From: Physcomitrium patens
Taxonomy: Eukaryota; Streptophyta; Bryopsida; Funariales; Funariaceae
DNA length: 64,000 bases
Assembly: GCF_000002425.4 (NCBI RefSeq)
Contig: NC_037256.1
Location: 10,930,638-10,994,637, forward strand
Direction of reading: 5' to 3'
In this document: one piece after another, positions 32,417 to 49,083 of the stretch
Layout of the letters: every line of letters begins with the position of its first letter
Numbering within the stretch: position 1 is the stretch's first letter
Program-made: the position numbers and the translations under genes
The notes under the pieces: model-generated
What the model was told of the DNA's origin: nothing
Database searches by the model: none
The model's input: the letters and a program-made list of their open reading frames with translations, nothing else

Positions 32417-35400
32417 TCATTTAGTAACCAACAAGTAATAAAAACCTAACCAGCAAGACGGTGGGGGGTAAATCACTTGTAAATGCAGCATTTGCAGTGT
32501 TGAGATCAGTCTGTCGTATACTTCATCCTCGACATCACTCAAGGCAATGACAGCTTGTAAAAGCTGCGGCAAACCACCTTGCAGACTGTCAATAGTATGA
32601 GCTCGAGTGCATGTGTATGCTTCCTTTTCTGCTGCAAGCTCATTTTCAAGTTTAAGATTCGTGAGTTCCAATTCTGAGCCGCTTCTCAGCAACTTCAGTC
32701 CGCTGTGGGAGACTTTCCCCAGACACAATATCAAACCAGCGATCAGGAAACCTACTGGCCTGATTACCAGAACCGTCATTATCCATGTCACTGGCGGACG
32801 ATGTTTGTGGCACTGGAGGTGGTATGGAGCTTGGATCTCGCATACTAGCACTAATTAGAGCGTTCTCCCTTTCCTCCAATTCCAAGTTGTAAATCCCAAC
32901 TTGTCTTTCAACCCTGAGCTCCTCCTACTGCAACTTCATCATCCCCCGCTCCATCGCTGAAAATGACCCTATGCCTTCCAGCAGTACTCTATCAGCAAGC
33001 TGATCGGACGCGTCTTGCCATCGATGGCAGAGCCCTTAAGCAGCACTTGCCTCCACATTTCATAAGGGAGACCTAGGAGACCTTACAGGCGATCTCGATC
33101 CACTCTTGTCCTCCTCAATCTCAAATTTCATGAGACTTAGATGCAGCCACGCAGTTAGATCCTCCATGTAATCTCTTTGTGACTCAACGAATCGGTACAG
33201 ACCTTCCGACCACCTACAGCGGAATTTCTTAATCAAGATCAGCAACACTATCAAGTGCAGCCATAAAGCAATACATAACACTTCCTTATTGCTACTTATT
33301 GCTACATGAGTATCAGATAAAGAACCAACCCATGTTCCACATGCAACAAATGGCGGAATTATTATCAACAAAAATCAAAGCCCGACTATTAAGAGCTAGT
33401 TCGAGTTGTGCTGTTGACTGGGGATTAAAGCTTGTAGTTGGTTTACAGGCAGCAGATTTATCGAGCCTTGTAATAGCTTAACCTGCTTTGAACTGAGCTT
33501 GATGGCACAAAGACACCCCTCCACATAGTTCCCATCCTGCAGTATGTACGCTGGGGGAACAACGAACACCTTCACGATACTTTGAAAACCATCGTTCAAG
33601 TCAGCACCAATATGCACATGCTACAGATGACAAACGTATCCAGAAACACTCTTCTTCAACCTAGCGTTTCGAAACTGAAGACTACGCGTTGCATGGTGAA
33701 CACTCTACCCACCCTTCCAGCAAACTCCAAAACTTGTTAATATCTGAAACTCCAAAACTGAATGGCTTCCATTTAGTCCACTCTTTATAGACCACCTTGC
33801 GCTTCTCATGTCGCTCATACTTCGGATGCTCATGATGTTCGCGGAATCGTCACTAAGAACAATTGTGTCACTACTGGTCCGAGAGAGTGTGCCACCAGAT
33901 AAACCGAATTTTCCAGATAGCTTCGACAAATTCGTCCTTGCAGATTCATCCACCACTTCAGTCATAAAGTACGAACACAAGTGACTAGACCAAAAACAAT
34001 CAACGTACACAAAAAACCTAACTACCGTTGACTTGGAAAATAAAAACTAGTAACCCAAGTTTCGTTTGTGTGGAAGTGCCTTTCGAACTATCTGAAAAAC
34101 TTGAATGATAGTGTCTTTTCTTCGTTTCAAGAATGCGAGGAATACTCTCTCCTCTTTCGGCAGCTTTCAAGAGATAATCATCAACCTCCTTCAGAACATC
34201 GAGCAGGTCCCTATCGCTATTCTCCATCTTGATAACAGCCAAATCATTTTCGGTATTCACCACTGTATTCTCACTTTGTTCAAGTTTCGAAGGATTTCTT
34301 GACACAGGCGCCTTCACTGCCTTCGCTGATTTTGGAGTTGTTGATATTTGGTCCTGAACCTCCGTCAAAGATTTTGGAAGCGTCTAAGGTTCGGGTTTGG
34401 AGTTCTTGATATTCTGAACACCTCTCACTACATTCGAGTCCTGTAAACCATTAGTCATAGAACGCAAAGGAATCAAATAGAAGGTCAACTTCAGTTCCAA
34501 ACCCCCAGCTCAACTCAGATTGTACTCATTATCCTGTAACATAACTTGATCAAAAGGTACCTTAACTAGAAACTAAAAGACGCAAAAGCTTCGTGCAGGA
34601 AACGTTGAGTTGTGGAGAGATCATCTAAGAATTTCGACTGTAGCGACTTTTCTCTTATGTGAAGTCCTGATCCAAGTCTAGATTGGTCCCCAACGCTGGT
34701 TTAAATCCTTCAAGGGGTGACTACCCACATGAGGAATTCTATCGAGGAAGTCTAGGAAGGAGCCCCTCAGATCTACTTTACTCTATCTCTTGGGGTCCCC
34801 TGCTCTCGGGCCCAAGAACCTCATCTCCTCCACTTCGGGGGCCTTCCTTTGCTCCTCAACAAATCTCCTCTGCTAAATCTCATCCTTCCTACTATTGTCC
34901 ACCTCCGGGATCTGTCCCCACTGAAACTTCTGTCTACTTTGTTCCCCCATCTCGTGACATTGCCTTGCTTCCGATTCAGAATTCTTTTTGTGTTCTGTGT
35001 GACTGAATGATGAGGAGAAAGATCGAAGTGGGTCTAAAACGAATCATGCTAACTAATTCGACTCGCGACGGATGGAGGAGAGTTGTTTTCTTTAGCAGCA
35101 TGTGATAGAGAAGGAGTTTCACAGGAGTAACTCCTATCATCACCAAGTTGAATGGGTTGAATCAAAGGCGGAGGGGCGATGTCCTCCAATTTGGGCGATC
35201 CTGGTATGCAAGAGCTTGAATAGCCTTCAAACTTGTATATCTTGGTTGGTATGGAGAGAGGAGTATGTTCCATTCTGTTCTCATTCTCAATAAAAGGAGG
35301 TGGAGGCGGCTAGAAATCCATGCTGAAACTCTTCGGAGAACAAGCGGCTCTTGAGTTGGGTGATTGTGTTGCTGAAGGATTCCTTTGTAGCGGTGTGAGG

Positions 35401-35718
35401 AGAATCCAGGTGTTGAAAATCCAGAAGAAAAACCATATAAAAGGACCACGCTGGTAACGATGGAGGAAGACCTAATGATAGGACAGATGTGCTCGAAGTC
35501 GTCGGTGTTTCCAGAGGACACATCATGTTAGCCCCTGCATCCTTTATCTCCTCTCTGCAAATTGTCGGGAAGCTAACTCCTTTCAGAGAAGAAACGAATT
35601 GAGCATGTGAAGCTGCGAAGTTATGCCGAAGCGCCACGATTTGCTTCATCAATCGCTTCCTCTGATTGCATCTTGCAACTGCATCCTCGTTGTCGACTTA
35701 CGAGTTAGAGCCTCCCCT
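32417..35718 (-). pseudogene. DUF630/DUF632 (NRG2-like) gene, broken
   Basis: The plant DUF630/DUF632 family includes the nitrate regulator NRG2. Family members start with a myristoylation-type MG and the EDAVARC-RKRLMKQ block. Here that block lies at 35700-35620 on the minus strand, but the start position is AGG (35716-35718) and a TAA stands at 35698-35700 where relatives have lysine. Next come GANMMCPLETPTTSS, a proline-rich region in a different frame, DRDLLDVLKEVDDYLLKAAE (about 34215-34155), SQRDYMEDLTAWL (about 33190-33150) and LENELAAEKEAY with GGLPQLLQAV (about 32655-32550). A TAG at about 34384 and several frame changes occur, and the middle of DUF632 is missing or unreadable. Some frame changes could be introns: an acceptor TTACAG lies near 34443. 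The lost start and several stops favour a pseudogene. Confidence 0.75.
34444..35048 (-). other. Probable intron of the DUF630/DUF632 remnant
   Basis: Sequence between the serine/proline-rich N-terminal segment and the exon beginning DSNVVRGV after TTACAG. It is GC-moderate and has a chance 107-codon plus-strand frame (34683-35006). I see no donor in good context, so this could also be inserted foreign DNA. Confidence 0.35.
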
Positions 35719-36371
35719 TCTGAAAATTATCCTAGAAGAATTTACTTCCGCGGCACAGGAGAATTTCAAGTACTGAGATGGGAGGCTCTGTCGGCACTTT
35801 ATAACATTCCAACTTGAAATCGAAAGCCAACTTCCACACTTCCAAGCCAAACGAGACTCAGAGATGCCACTCTCCTTGTAATGCTAGCATCTTCCTACAA
35901 CCAACAATGCCAACCTCGCATAGACATATTCTGCTCCTAAAGTCAGATTTGCTGCATCAGACCGATGAAGTCGTTACACGATTAGGTTTAAGTTCCATAG
36001 CAAAAGTTTCCTCAAGAATTGAACTCCGACTAAAAGTCACTGCTTAGAAGCTTGCGGTCACATGCGCAGATCACGGCTTTCGCATGTTGTATCATTGAAC
36101 AGCTACACAGTTCTATCATTGAGCAACATCTCTTTTGCCAATCAGTCAATACTTGAGTAAAGTTACAAGATGAAATACAGAGGATTAGAAGGTCTCACAG
36201 TCTGATCCTACACACAGACAGGAGGTTCGCCAACTAATGAATAGAGACAGCCCTTAATAGAAGGAGCTGTAAACTGAACAAGATCATTGGCACATGTAAC
36301 TGCGTTAATTAATTCGAAAGCTTAAAACTCTCTCAGTTGCTTCTTTTAACCACTTGCTGATACAGGCTGTG

Positions 36372-36408
<37 letters not shown>

Positions 36409-37557
36409 TGACGAAGATTCATAGATCGCCATCTTTAGGATAGACTTTCAGACTATTGGAATTAGACGCATTAATGTGCCTAAAACTTTAAGGATGTCGG
36501 CTTCGCGTAAATGGACAGAACCCAAAACGGCAGACACAGACAACACAAATCATGTCTCTTTCATCGACTTGAACTGTGTTTTCAAATTATCACTCCGAAA
36601 AAGTTAGCGCTGCTGAGAGCTTAAATCAGAGAGGGCATCAGATAACGATCCTCAACTCCAATATTCTATCAAAGATTGGAGATTTCTCTGGCTCAAAGCC
36701 ATCGACAAAAACCAAAGAAGATGTTAGGTTCAAAGTCATAAACATTGCAACGTACACTAAGACCTGCACCGACATCAAAAGGAGCGGCATTCAAGAGTTG
36801 CACCAAATCCGCAAATGGACTTGAGAAGAAACACTGGTTCGGTCTTAAGTTTGTAATTTGACTGAAATATTGCATCTGTTCGGTTACACGCCAAAATCAG
36901 CTTATTTTTAAGATATGCAAAGGCATGCTAATGATAAGATTGGTCTTCGACAACATGTTTTTTGAAACATTCGAGTCGACCATTGTATAGATGTGGATCG
37001 TCTAGTAGAATTGTTGCAATTAAAAAATTAGAAAAATTACAAGGAATCCACTGTAGAGGAATAAAAGTGCCCTGCGTTAGTTTAAGCTCACAAGGCACCG
37101 CAGGTGGCGCCCTTCTGTGAGTTAAAAGCTCATTGTGGAGCTACCTGATGATGCACTTTGCTACTGAAACACCAAAAAAGCGTCTCCTTCGCTAGATCCA
37201 TATCATCGAGGAGTGCGAACCGACAGCCCATCAACACGAAAGAGAAAAGTCTGGACGACAGTTGTTCTGTCCAATGACATGAATCTCAAGAGGAATTTCA
37301 CACATTCTAATGCCTGAACATTCAATTCCGTGGCGCACATAAAATTCAATCACATCAATCACTCAACTGCAGCTGGCTCAAAATGATCAAACCCCTCAAA
37401 AACAATTCAACACATTCATACTGCTGCTTCGGGCATCAAAGATATAGAGTCACCGAGCCATCTCTGCTTCGCACAACACTCCCTCAATCAAAGCAGGCTG
37501 TTAACATTACAAAATCCACCAAACAAGAAATCTTAATAAGTTGATCATACAAAAAAT
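35719..37557. other. 5' flank of the DUF630/DUF632 remnant, nothing recognised
   Basis: Moderate GC, short open frames only. A minus frame at 36875-36693 and a plus frame at 36576-36824 overlap each other and neither resembles a known family. It is presumably the old promoter/5' UTR plus intergenic DNA. Confidence 0.5.
36374..36405. repeat. (TA)n microsatellite
   Basis: An uninterrupted run of TA units, seen directly. Confidence 0.95.
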
Positions 37558-37581
37558 TATATATATATATATATATATATA
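37558..37581. repeat. (TA)n microsatellite at the edge of the AT-rich block
   Basis: A TA run at the sharp transition from moderate to very low GC. Confidence 0.9.
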
Positions 37582-38093
37582 TTTGTTAGTACTCTTTGTT
37601 GATTGTGTCTTGATTATAGCTTTTTGTCAATTATCTACAACAATGGATAAAATACTCATGTAGTACATGGAGCTAACAAGAGAACCAATCTTCAAATATG
37701 CTCCAAGATTTTGTCAAAAAGACATAAAATTAGAAGAATTGCCAATTAACAACTTGGAATTGTTTTACTTTTACCTAATAACATGTGAAATTATAAACTT
37801 GGTTTATTTTTATTATTGATTGTTTCAAAATTAGTAAGATCTAAAGTTTTTTTAAAAGCTATATAAAATTTTAAAAATCAAACTCTACTCTTAAAATATC
37901 AAACGTGATTTGATTATCCTTTTCTTTATATTCATCAATGTCTTTCAACATAGAAGTTTCATCAAATTTTACATCTTTACTCAAACTAATCTAACTTGTA
38001 TTTAGATTCCTTATTCTATGCCCATTCACATTTTTTTCATAAAAAGATAGAAAAAGACTTACCACAATATTAGCATCATTGATAGCTTTAACA

Positions 38094-38095
38094 AG

Positions 38096-38122
<27 letters not shown>
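38094..38122. repeat. Poly(A) tract
   Basis: A long A run inside the copia-like remnant; on the element's minus strand it is poly(T). Confidence 0.95.
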
Positions 38123-38126
<4 letters not shown>

Positions 38127-38557
38127 ATTCTCTATTTTTTATATCAAATCTATCATTATGTTCCATTCTTTAAAAATAAAAATAAAAAATATATTTCAAC
38201 ATACATATCCGCACTTTATATTAGTAGTCATTTATAAAATAAATAAAATATAGTATTCAAACTTTTAAAGCAAATTATGTAAGCTTCTAAAAATTTTAAC
38301 ATATTTAGTCTAAAATACCTTTAAATCAATAGACAATAATTTTGAAGTTGTTCTTGCAATGTTTTCTAAATATTCACAAAAAATTACCTTGAAAGAATGT
38401 ATTTTGTTTAGATTTTGGCACTTGTATAGTTCTATAAGTTCTTGATTACTTATATAATTTGATTGTGCATGCTATAATTAAGTCATATCAACTAAGTATG
38501 ATTTTCAATTAGATACAACAATAATTACATCTGTGATAATATATCCTACAAATTTAT

Positions 38558-38634
38558 ATAGATTTCTATTCTAATCAATCCTATATAGATTTCTAATCCT
38601 ATCAATCCTATATAGATTTCTAATCCTATCAAGT
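38558..38634. repeat. 27-bp tandem repeat, about three copies
   Basis: The unit begins TCCTATATAGATTTCTAATC. The first copy is slightly diverged. On the minus strand the repeat would encode a 9-residue periodic peptide within the copia-like fragment. Confidence 0.8.
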
Positions 38635-39060
38635 TTGATGCATCTAAAGAAATCAAGTTCTTTTAAAAATTATAATCATACTAAATACCAATCAATGTTT
38701 TTTTAAAATTTTATCACTATAATAGGTCTAAGACTTAAGCCACTAATCAACAATGTAGAACTATAACAAAATAAACAATCTATTCTTATATATATTTTTT
38801 TTAAAGATTCAAGAAGAACTAGAAGGCCAATAACAAAAAAAGCATTAAAAAAATTCTATTTTTCATACAACATTTTAACTAAGTGGTAGGAATTAAAAGA
38901 CCACAAATCTATAAAACAAATGAGATTGGAATCACCTAACTAAATAGAATTGCTTCATGAATTGGATAGATTTGGTACTGAGATTTATAAAAAGCCACTA
39001 CTATTAAAAAAATTAAAATACTTTCAAGAAGTTGCACTTTGTCTATGCCATAGTTATATA

Positions 39061-40187
39061 ACAAGAAAATTGTTGTCATTACAAATGAAATTATAATATT
39101 AGTACAAAAATTTAGAAGTACAAAAATATAAGATCTAAGAATAATTATTCAATAAGTGCTATGCATCATCTTTCAAGCAAGCAAGGGCAATAAAAGACTT
39201 AATTGATAGTATGACTTTATTGATAATTTAATTTCATTACCTTATTTTAAATATAATCTATGTAAGAAAAGATGGCATAACTATTAATATTACATATTTA
39301 AATGTAAAATAGTCATATGTATCAATTTTTGTAAGTAGTGCAATTTTGACATTTGTGTCATAGTTGAATTTCTATACATATCTAATTATAAAAAAATAAA
39401 TAAGAAGATAATATCTATATAATATTTATTTCAACATCATGTAACATTCAATACAAAGAGTGATTTCTTCTAAGTAGAAACCAAAGCATATGTTTGTTTA
39501 GAATTGGTTATCACAATAATTGTGTGTTAATGGAGAAAAAAAAAATTTAAATGCAAATTATTTAAGTAAATAAAATAAAAAAATAAAAATTTAATAATTA
39601 AAATTACTATCCCTATGTATTTTATTCCAATTCTTTATAATAGTCTTTCAAATTAATAAATTATTTTATTAATAGAACTTTAAATTTCATTATAAAAAAT
39701 TATCAATAAAACGTAAAGTAATTTTATTAGATTTTTTATTCTTTTTAGAATGCTAATATTTTTTTATATTTTAAATTTTTACCATTTTAATTAAAACAAA
39801 GGTTTTTACTTTCTATAATAATTATACCTTTTTTATCTTAGATGTGTATCATAATTAAAAGAACAATCCTCCTTTATATGTAATTTGATACTTGAACATG
39901 TTTTTAGTTTTTATTTTATTATAACAACTTGCTTATAATATATTAACCAAAATTAATCAATATGCAATTACATTACTTTTTATGTTTAAAATTGGTATAA
40001 GTCTATAATCATTTAAATTATCAAAACGTCAACTAAATCTAATATTATATCAAAATAATACCTTTATTACCAACATAACTACACATGCTATTATTATATC
40101 TATCAGATATTATTTAAATAAAAAATAATTTTCTATACAAATCAACCTTGTAATAAAAAAGAAATATGTCATAATATATATAAATAT

Positions 40188-40259
<72 letters not shown>

Positions 40260-40950
40260 ATTTTTTTAAACTAAAGCAAATATGTCTTTAATGTGTGAAA
40301 TGTCCACTTCATGTTGACAAACATTCTTTAACAAAGTTTAGTCAATTATATTAACAAAATTTGTTATTCTTAATTTATATAAATTCTTGTCATTCTTTAA
40401 ATATAATTTTACTAAATATTTACATTTTTTGTTGTAGAAAAAATATTTATACACTTTGGAAGATCAAATACAACTACACTTGTTTAAACAACAACATAAG
40501 CTTTTATAAATAGTACATTTTAATCTAATAAAACTACCAAATACTTTTAAATACACTTTTGATTGTTTTAATCGTGAAATAATTTGATTTTTTTCATTTT
40601 TTTATAATATCTCACAATTTAATATGATGAAATAGTGTATTGAAAATCAGAATACAGACTTGATACTGAGCAAAAACTAATAACAATTATAAATTTGTAT
40701 AATTCTTTTTAAAGATTAAGTTTTTTACCTTTTTAATCCCTAAATTATATTAAATACGATTTTCATTGTGCTCCAATCAAACAATATAAATATTTTTCCT
40801 TTTCCTTTTTATTTTCTTAATTTATGAAAGCTTCATGTCTTTACAAAAATGATAAATCAAGTAACAACAAACATTTAAAACATATGAACTTCTGATCATT
40901 ATAAATTATGTATAAGCAATGTACGACTTTTCAAGCATCTGGAATATTTA
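39061..40950. other. AT-rich, nothing recognised
   Basis: Very low GC, no open frame of note and no domain. It includes a TA/TG microsatellite at 40176-40258. It is probably decayed repeat DNA. Confidence 0.6.
40176..40258. repeat. Compound (TA)n/(AAATATA)/(TG)n repeat
   Basis: TA runs broken by regularly spaced AAA interruptions and ending in TGTGTGTGTG. Seen directly. Confidence 0.9.
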
Positions 40951-41410
40951 TAACTTTGCATGTGCGCACGTAATGTTGGAAGCTTAACATTAGATACACA
41001 TTCCAAAGATCTCTCCACTAGTTTGTTTTCAGCTTCAAAACACATTCTTTATATATATATATATATATATGGATCAAAAGTAAACCCACTTCCTGTAATG
41101 TGGCAGCATTGTCCTATTTTACACACATTTATTGCAGGAACTCACGGTGGCAGTGGACGAGCTCCAGGCTTGACATTAATGCAACAATGCACGTTATAAT
41201 TGGTCGAAGTGGCCAGTGAAGACAATCCTCACACCCTTCCATACTCAACATCAATGGAAAGACGTTCAAATGGGTACACTTAACTCCAGATTTCAATCAT
41301 TTAAGTGCCATTAAAAGGGGTCAAGGGGAAAGGGGGGGGGGGGTGCTGGTCACAGGTCCTGAACAAACCAGAGCGACGTAGTACAATGGAGACGACGACG
41401 ACGCTTGGAC

Positions 41411-41453
41411 AGTAGTAGTGGTAGCAGTAGCAGTAGCAGTAGCAGCACCTCAC
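41411..41453. repeat. GTAGCA/GTAGTA triplet-type repeat
   Basis: Six or seven GTAGCA-like units. Seen directly, in the 5' flank of the YY1-like gene. Confidence 0.9.
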
Positions 41454-43049
41454 TCACTCCCCCTTGAACGCTCTTTAGCTTTCGCAACACTCGCTGCGGG
41501 CTTCGCCCCCGCGTTTCCTTCTTTGTCTGCTTGCTTGCTTGCCTGCCTCGCTTGCGCTTCGCTGGTCTTCTTGTATCCAGTGAGTGCTTGCGCTTGGTGG
41601 GCACTGGGGAGGCTGGGCAAGCTTGGTGGGTAGTTTGCTCTGGGTGGGATATGTCGATGAGGCGCGGGTGGGGCGTCGCATGTGCCCTACCCTTGACGAA
41701 CAGCACGATGCGCTAGGTGCTTTTTCTGCACTGACCCGCTTGCAGATCGGTTCTGCTGCTGCTGCTGCTGCACAGATCTGGGTTGTTAGCGTAATTGCGT
41801 AACTGCGTAGCCGGAGCGGATTTCCATGAATATGGATGGTCCTAGGGTGTGGTGCTTGTGAGGGTGAGGGCTAGCGTGTGGCGATGTAGGGAAGGCGGAG
41901 GGGAGACTCATTGTTTGGCTGAAGGGAGAAAATCGTCGACGGGGGTGGGGGATTTTGGGTTAGACAAGGGTGTGAGGAGAGTGGGCGTAGGAGAGACGCA
42001 CGATGAGGGGAGAGTGGGTGCGTAGACGAGTGCATTGGATGTAGTGAACGAGGCTGTGGACGACGGAGGGTTTTGATTTTTGGGCGAGTGGCTTCGCTTT
42101 GTCGGCAGTGGAGGTCCTCGTGGTTGTTCAGATGGTATTGATGGGGGGTCGTGTGCGCGTGTGGGTGAGTTGAACTTGGCATGAGACTGGCACGAGTGCG
42201 TGGGCTTAAGTGCATGCACGTAAAGGTTAGAGGGAGTTATGTTCCGCGGTTAGTGGTGACTTTGTGCGCACCGCATGGCAGCGTCGTTCGCATATGCAGG
42301 AGATTTTAGCATTTCAAATTATTCGATTGTGGTTTGTAAGTTGTCAAGCTTGTATCTAAGGGACAGAGTGGCAGCACTGGCGGGACATGGAGGAGATACA
42401 TGCAGGAGAAGTGGAGCGATTTTTTTTTGGTGATGGACGCACGGCATAGCATTCTGGCTGAATGCGGAATAATATCGATTATTATCCAGTGCGGAACTTG
42501 GCGGTGGACGGTTGGTTTTGCAGCAGACTTCGTAAGTTACTTGACTACTTCAAATTGTATTTCTTCTCCCTCCTCCCCCTCGCACCCGCCAACTTGTGGG
42601 TGGCGGGCTGTTTGCAGGTGCTGAGAGTTGGGCGAATGCGTTAGCTGGAGTGCTGCCCAGGCTCGTGCTGAAGCTGGTGACATGTGGGAGGCTGATGTCT
42701 ACGCGGGCGGCATGGGGTGGTTTGTGCAGGTGGATTGATTGGGGTTTTTCTTTGTGCCTTTTTTTGATGCACAGTCAGGATGTGTGGAGGCCGTGCTGAC
42801 CGTTGTATGTCAGGCCTTAAGATTGGATGCGAAACTCCTGAAGAGAACTCCAGCAGAGTTTTGTTTACGCCGTGTACAGATTAGACGGAGACGGTTGAAA
42901 AGCAATGAGTGCATACGCCGTAGCAGGGTGAGCTTGGGCGACCTTCTTGTACTGGAGAGTGGGACTTTAGAAAGAGGGTGGATTGCATGCGGCACTCCTA
43001 GAACAGAGGTTTGAAGATGAAAGTCCATCGTCGTGCGGCAGAGGATGGT

Positions 43050-43088
43050 ATGGCTGACATTGTGATCGACACTGTGGAGACCAAGTGA
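43050..43088 (+). other. Upstream ORF before YY1-like start
   Basis: ATG through TGA encodes 12 residues (MADIVIDTVETK). It ends six bases before the main ATG, is in the same frame, and a TAA follows at 43092-43094. If both lie on the mRNA, translation of the main frame would need leaky scanning or reinitiation. Whether this stretch is transcribed is unknown. Confidence 0.4.
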
Positions 43089-43094
43089 GGCTAA

Positions 43095-47405
<4,311 letters not shown>

Positions 47406-48726
47406 GGAGAGTGGTTGGGTGACGCGCATGTGTGAGTGCAGTTTTGTGCCGTGAAGGAGGGCAGTGTGTAGGGGTGGGGTACGATTCGCCGATCGCACAT
47501 GGTGCGATTTTGTGCGGAGTATAGAGAGTGCCAAAGGAGGATTGGTCGTGAATGATGGAATCTTTGCGGCGGTGGGTAGTGGTGGGATGAAAGTGGATGG
47601 GGGGCGAGAGTCTTGGTGAAGTGGGTTTTGATGGTTGGTGTTAGTGAACGATGGAGGTGACTTCATCATTCTTGATAGGTAGCCATTGGTTGTAGGAGGT
47701 ATTTCTTTCGTAAACTTATAGCTGTAGGTTGGGCTGTGCATATGAGGAAGCTTGAGATGGTTAATTTTAGCTCTCTAGTTATTGTCTGTACTCTATAGGC
47801 GTTCTTTTGTTGCTCTGGCTAGGGTTTTAAAATAGGTGAGCTGGTTTTAGTTTGTTTGAGGTCAGAGCTAGTATTCTCACATGATGAGATATCAATATTA
47901 GATTTCTTGTTCATTGATGGGTCGTTTTGTTGGTGGCTTTACCCACAATTGCCCAATTGGAGTGTGGTTGAGCAAGCGGTTTTTTAGTGTGATAGGAGTT
48001 GGTCTGTTTTTTTAGGGCAGATGTGAAGTTCGACTCTTACAGAGATTTTTAATATATTTAGCATTGATTGAATTATTCATGGTTGCATCTGTGTGTTTTG
48101 TGTTCTAATCCGAGTTCAATCTTTCCCTTACATCACCGAAGATTATATTGTGCATTTTTTAAGTTCTTAAGAGTACTATGTGAGCATTTTTGTGGTGTGT
48201 TACTTGCCTATTGGCTTTCTCGTGGAAAAGAATTTCTACTTTGACCTAGTAATTTCATCTCCATAATTCTGCTCCATAGAATTTTTTCGTTCATTTATTT
48301 TTTAAAGTGTTAAAATTCTAGAATTACTGTGCTGGCTCCTAAATTGTGAGAATTTCTTTCGGTTCTCCTTCGCGTAAAATATTTGTATCACTTTCCGCTT
48401 GTTTAGTTTGTTTTCTGTGATGTAACTCAGGTGATTTTGAGAAGTAATTGTCAACTTTGAATCTGTATATAGGGTGTCTGAGCTACTCACGAAAAGTATT
48501 TGGTCTTTCTTGACTACTTTCACTGGGATATCGCGTAATTCCAACTACTATTGAAGCATTTGCAGTATGTCAAGTTCTCTCAAGCATCCGGAAGTTCAGC
48601 TTTAGGAGATGCACTTATTGTCAACGGAGCTAGACTGCATGCTTGTATCGTTGCTATGCACTGCTGACCTATTTTAATCTTCCAACTGCTTAATAAATAA
48701 CATCATAGCCATGGCTGCTATGCTTT
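47406..48726. other. 3' UTR of the YY1-like gene and intergenic
   Basis: GC and G-skew fall gradually after the stop and T-rich sequence follows, as in a plant 3' UTR. No further exon recognised. Confidence 0.5.
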
Positions 48727-49083
48727 TTGCAGTGCACCATGTTGCGGCACATGGGTGCGAGGAATTTACGACTGACTGCGGACTTTGACAAGCGATACCT
48801 GCAAGCGCCCGCAGTGGAGGATTTGATGGTGACGCTTGTGCACGCGAAAGCGGAGGACACTTTGGCGAAGCTGGCGTTTAATTCCAGCACGAGGAGAAAG
48901 CGTTAAGATGTCTCGGTGCTGTTGATTGCTGCGGAACAGACGGTGGTACTTGAAGGCGTCATTGTGGATGACCGAAAGAGCTCACAAGAGGCGTGGAGAG
49001 TGATTCAAGAGTACACTAGGTTGCTGACAATTTCCGTGGGGGCATTTAATTTTGACGAATCTTTGCCATCTGCATGCGGTTAG
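48727..49083 (+). pseudogene. Unknown coding-like segment with one internal stop
   Basis: A splice-acceptor-like TTTTTGCAG ends at about 48732. From the ATG at 48739 a frame runs through MLRHMGARNLRLTADFDKRY and AVEDLMVTLVHAKAEDTLAKL to a TAA at about 48904. It then continues in the same frame without another stop through VSVLLIAAEQ and SSQEAWRVIQEYTRLLT to a TAG near 49081. Codon use and amino-acid composition look protein-like on both sides of the stop. I do not recognise the family. It could be the last exon of an unknown gene with chance openness beyond, or a gene broken by one mutation. Confidence 0.4.

Larger units (their letters stand above)
37900..39060 (-). mobile_element. Ty1/copia-like remnant
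   Basis: On the minus strand about 38030-37930 reads GHRIRNLNTS, a stop, then ISLSKDVKFDETSML. This is the signature found downstream of the copia integrase core, where the usual spelling is SRDVxFDE. Upstream on the same strand (about 38900-38650) weak matches to the GAG-pre-integrase and integrase core appear, such as MLYEK and WYLV followed by FLKELDFF. No LTRs or RT could be found, so this is a truncated, heavily decayed fragment. Confidence 0.45.
40951..43094 (+). promoter_or_regulatory. Upstream/5' UTR region of the YY1-like gene
   Basis: GC content and G-over-C skew on the plus strand rise from about 41320 onwards. The region holds a G run (41331-41344), GTAGCA triplet repeats (about 41411-41453), CTG repeats (about 41753-41772) and several GGG-rich stretches, for example around 41940-42030. 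Open frames on both strands are by-products of this composition. A small ATG frame at 43050-43088 sits directly upstream of the main start. The transcription start cannot be fixed. Confidence 0.45.

Noticed and set aside
34683-35006. 107-codon plus-strand frame that looked organelle-derived
   Set aside because: The Ser/Pro-rich frame gave a passing impression of mitochondrial intergenic DNA, but I could not match any organellar gene; more likely an intron of the DUF630/DUF632 remnant.
38558-38634. Possible CRISPR-like array
   Set aside because: Contiguous 27-bp tandem copies without spacers, in eukaryotic repeat DNA.
41871-42219. Overlapping minus-strand frames of 114 and 103 codons
   Set aside because: Two frames open at once, both Pro/His/Ser-rich, in a G-skewed 5' flank; no sign of coding.
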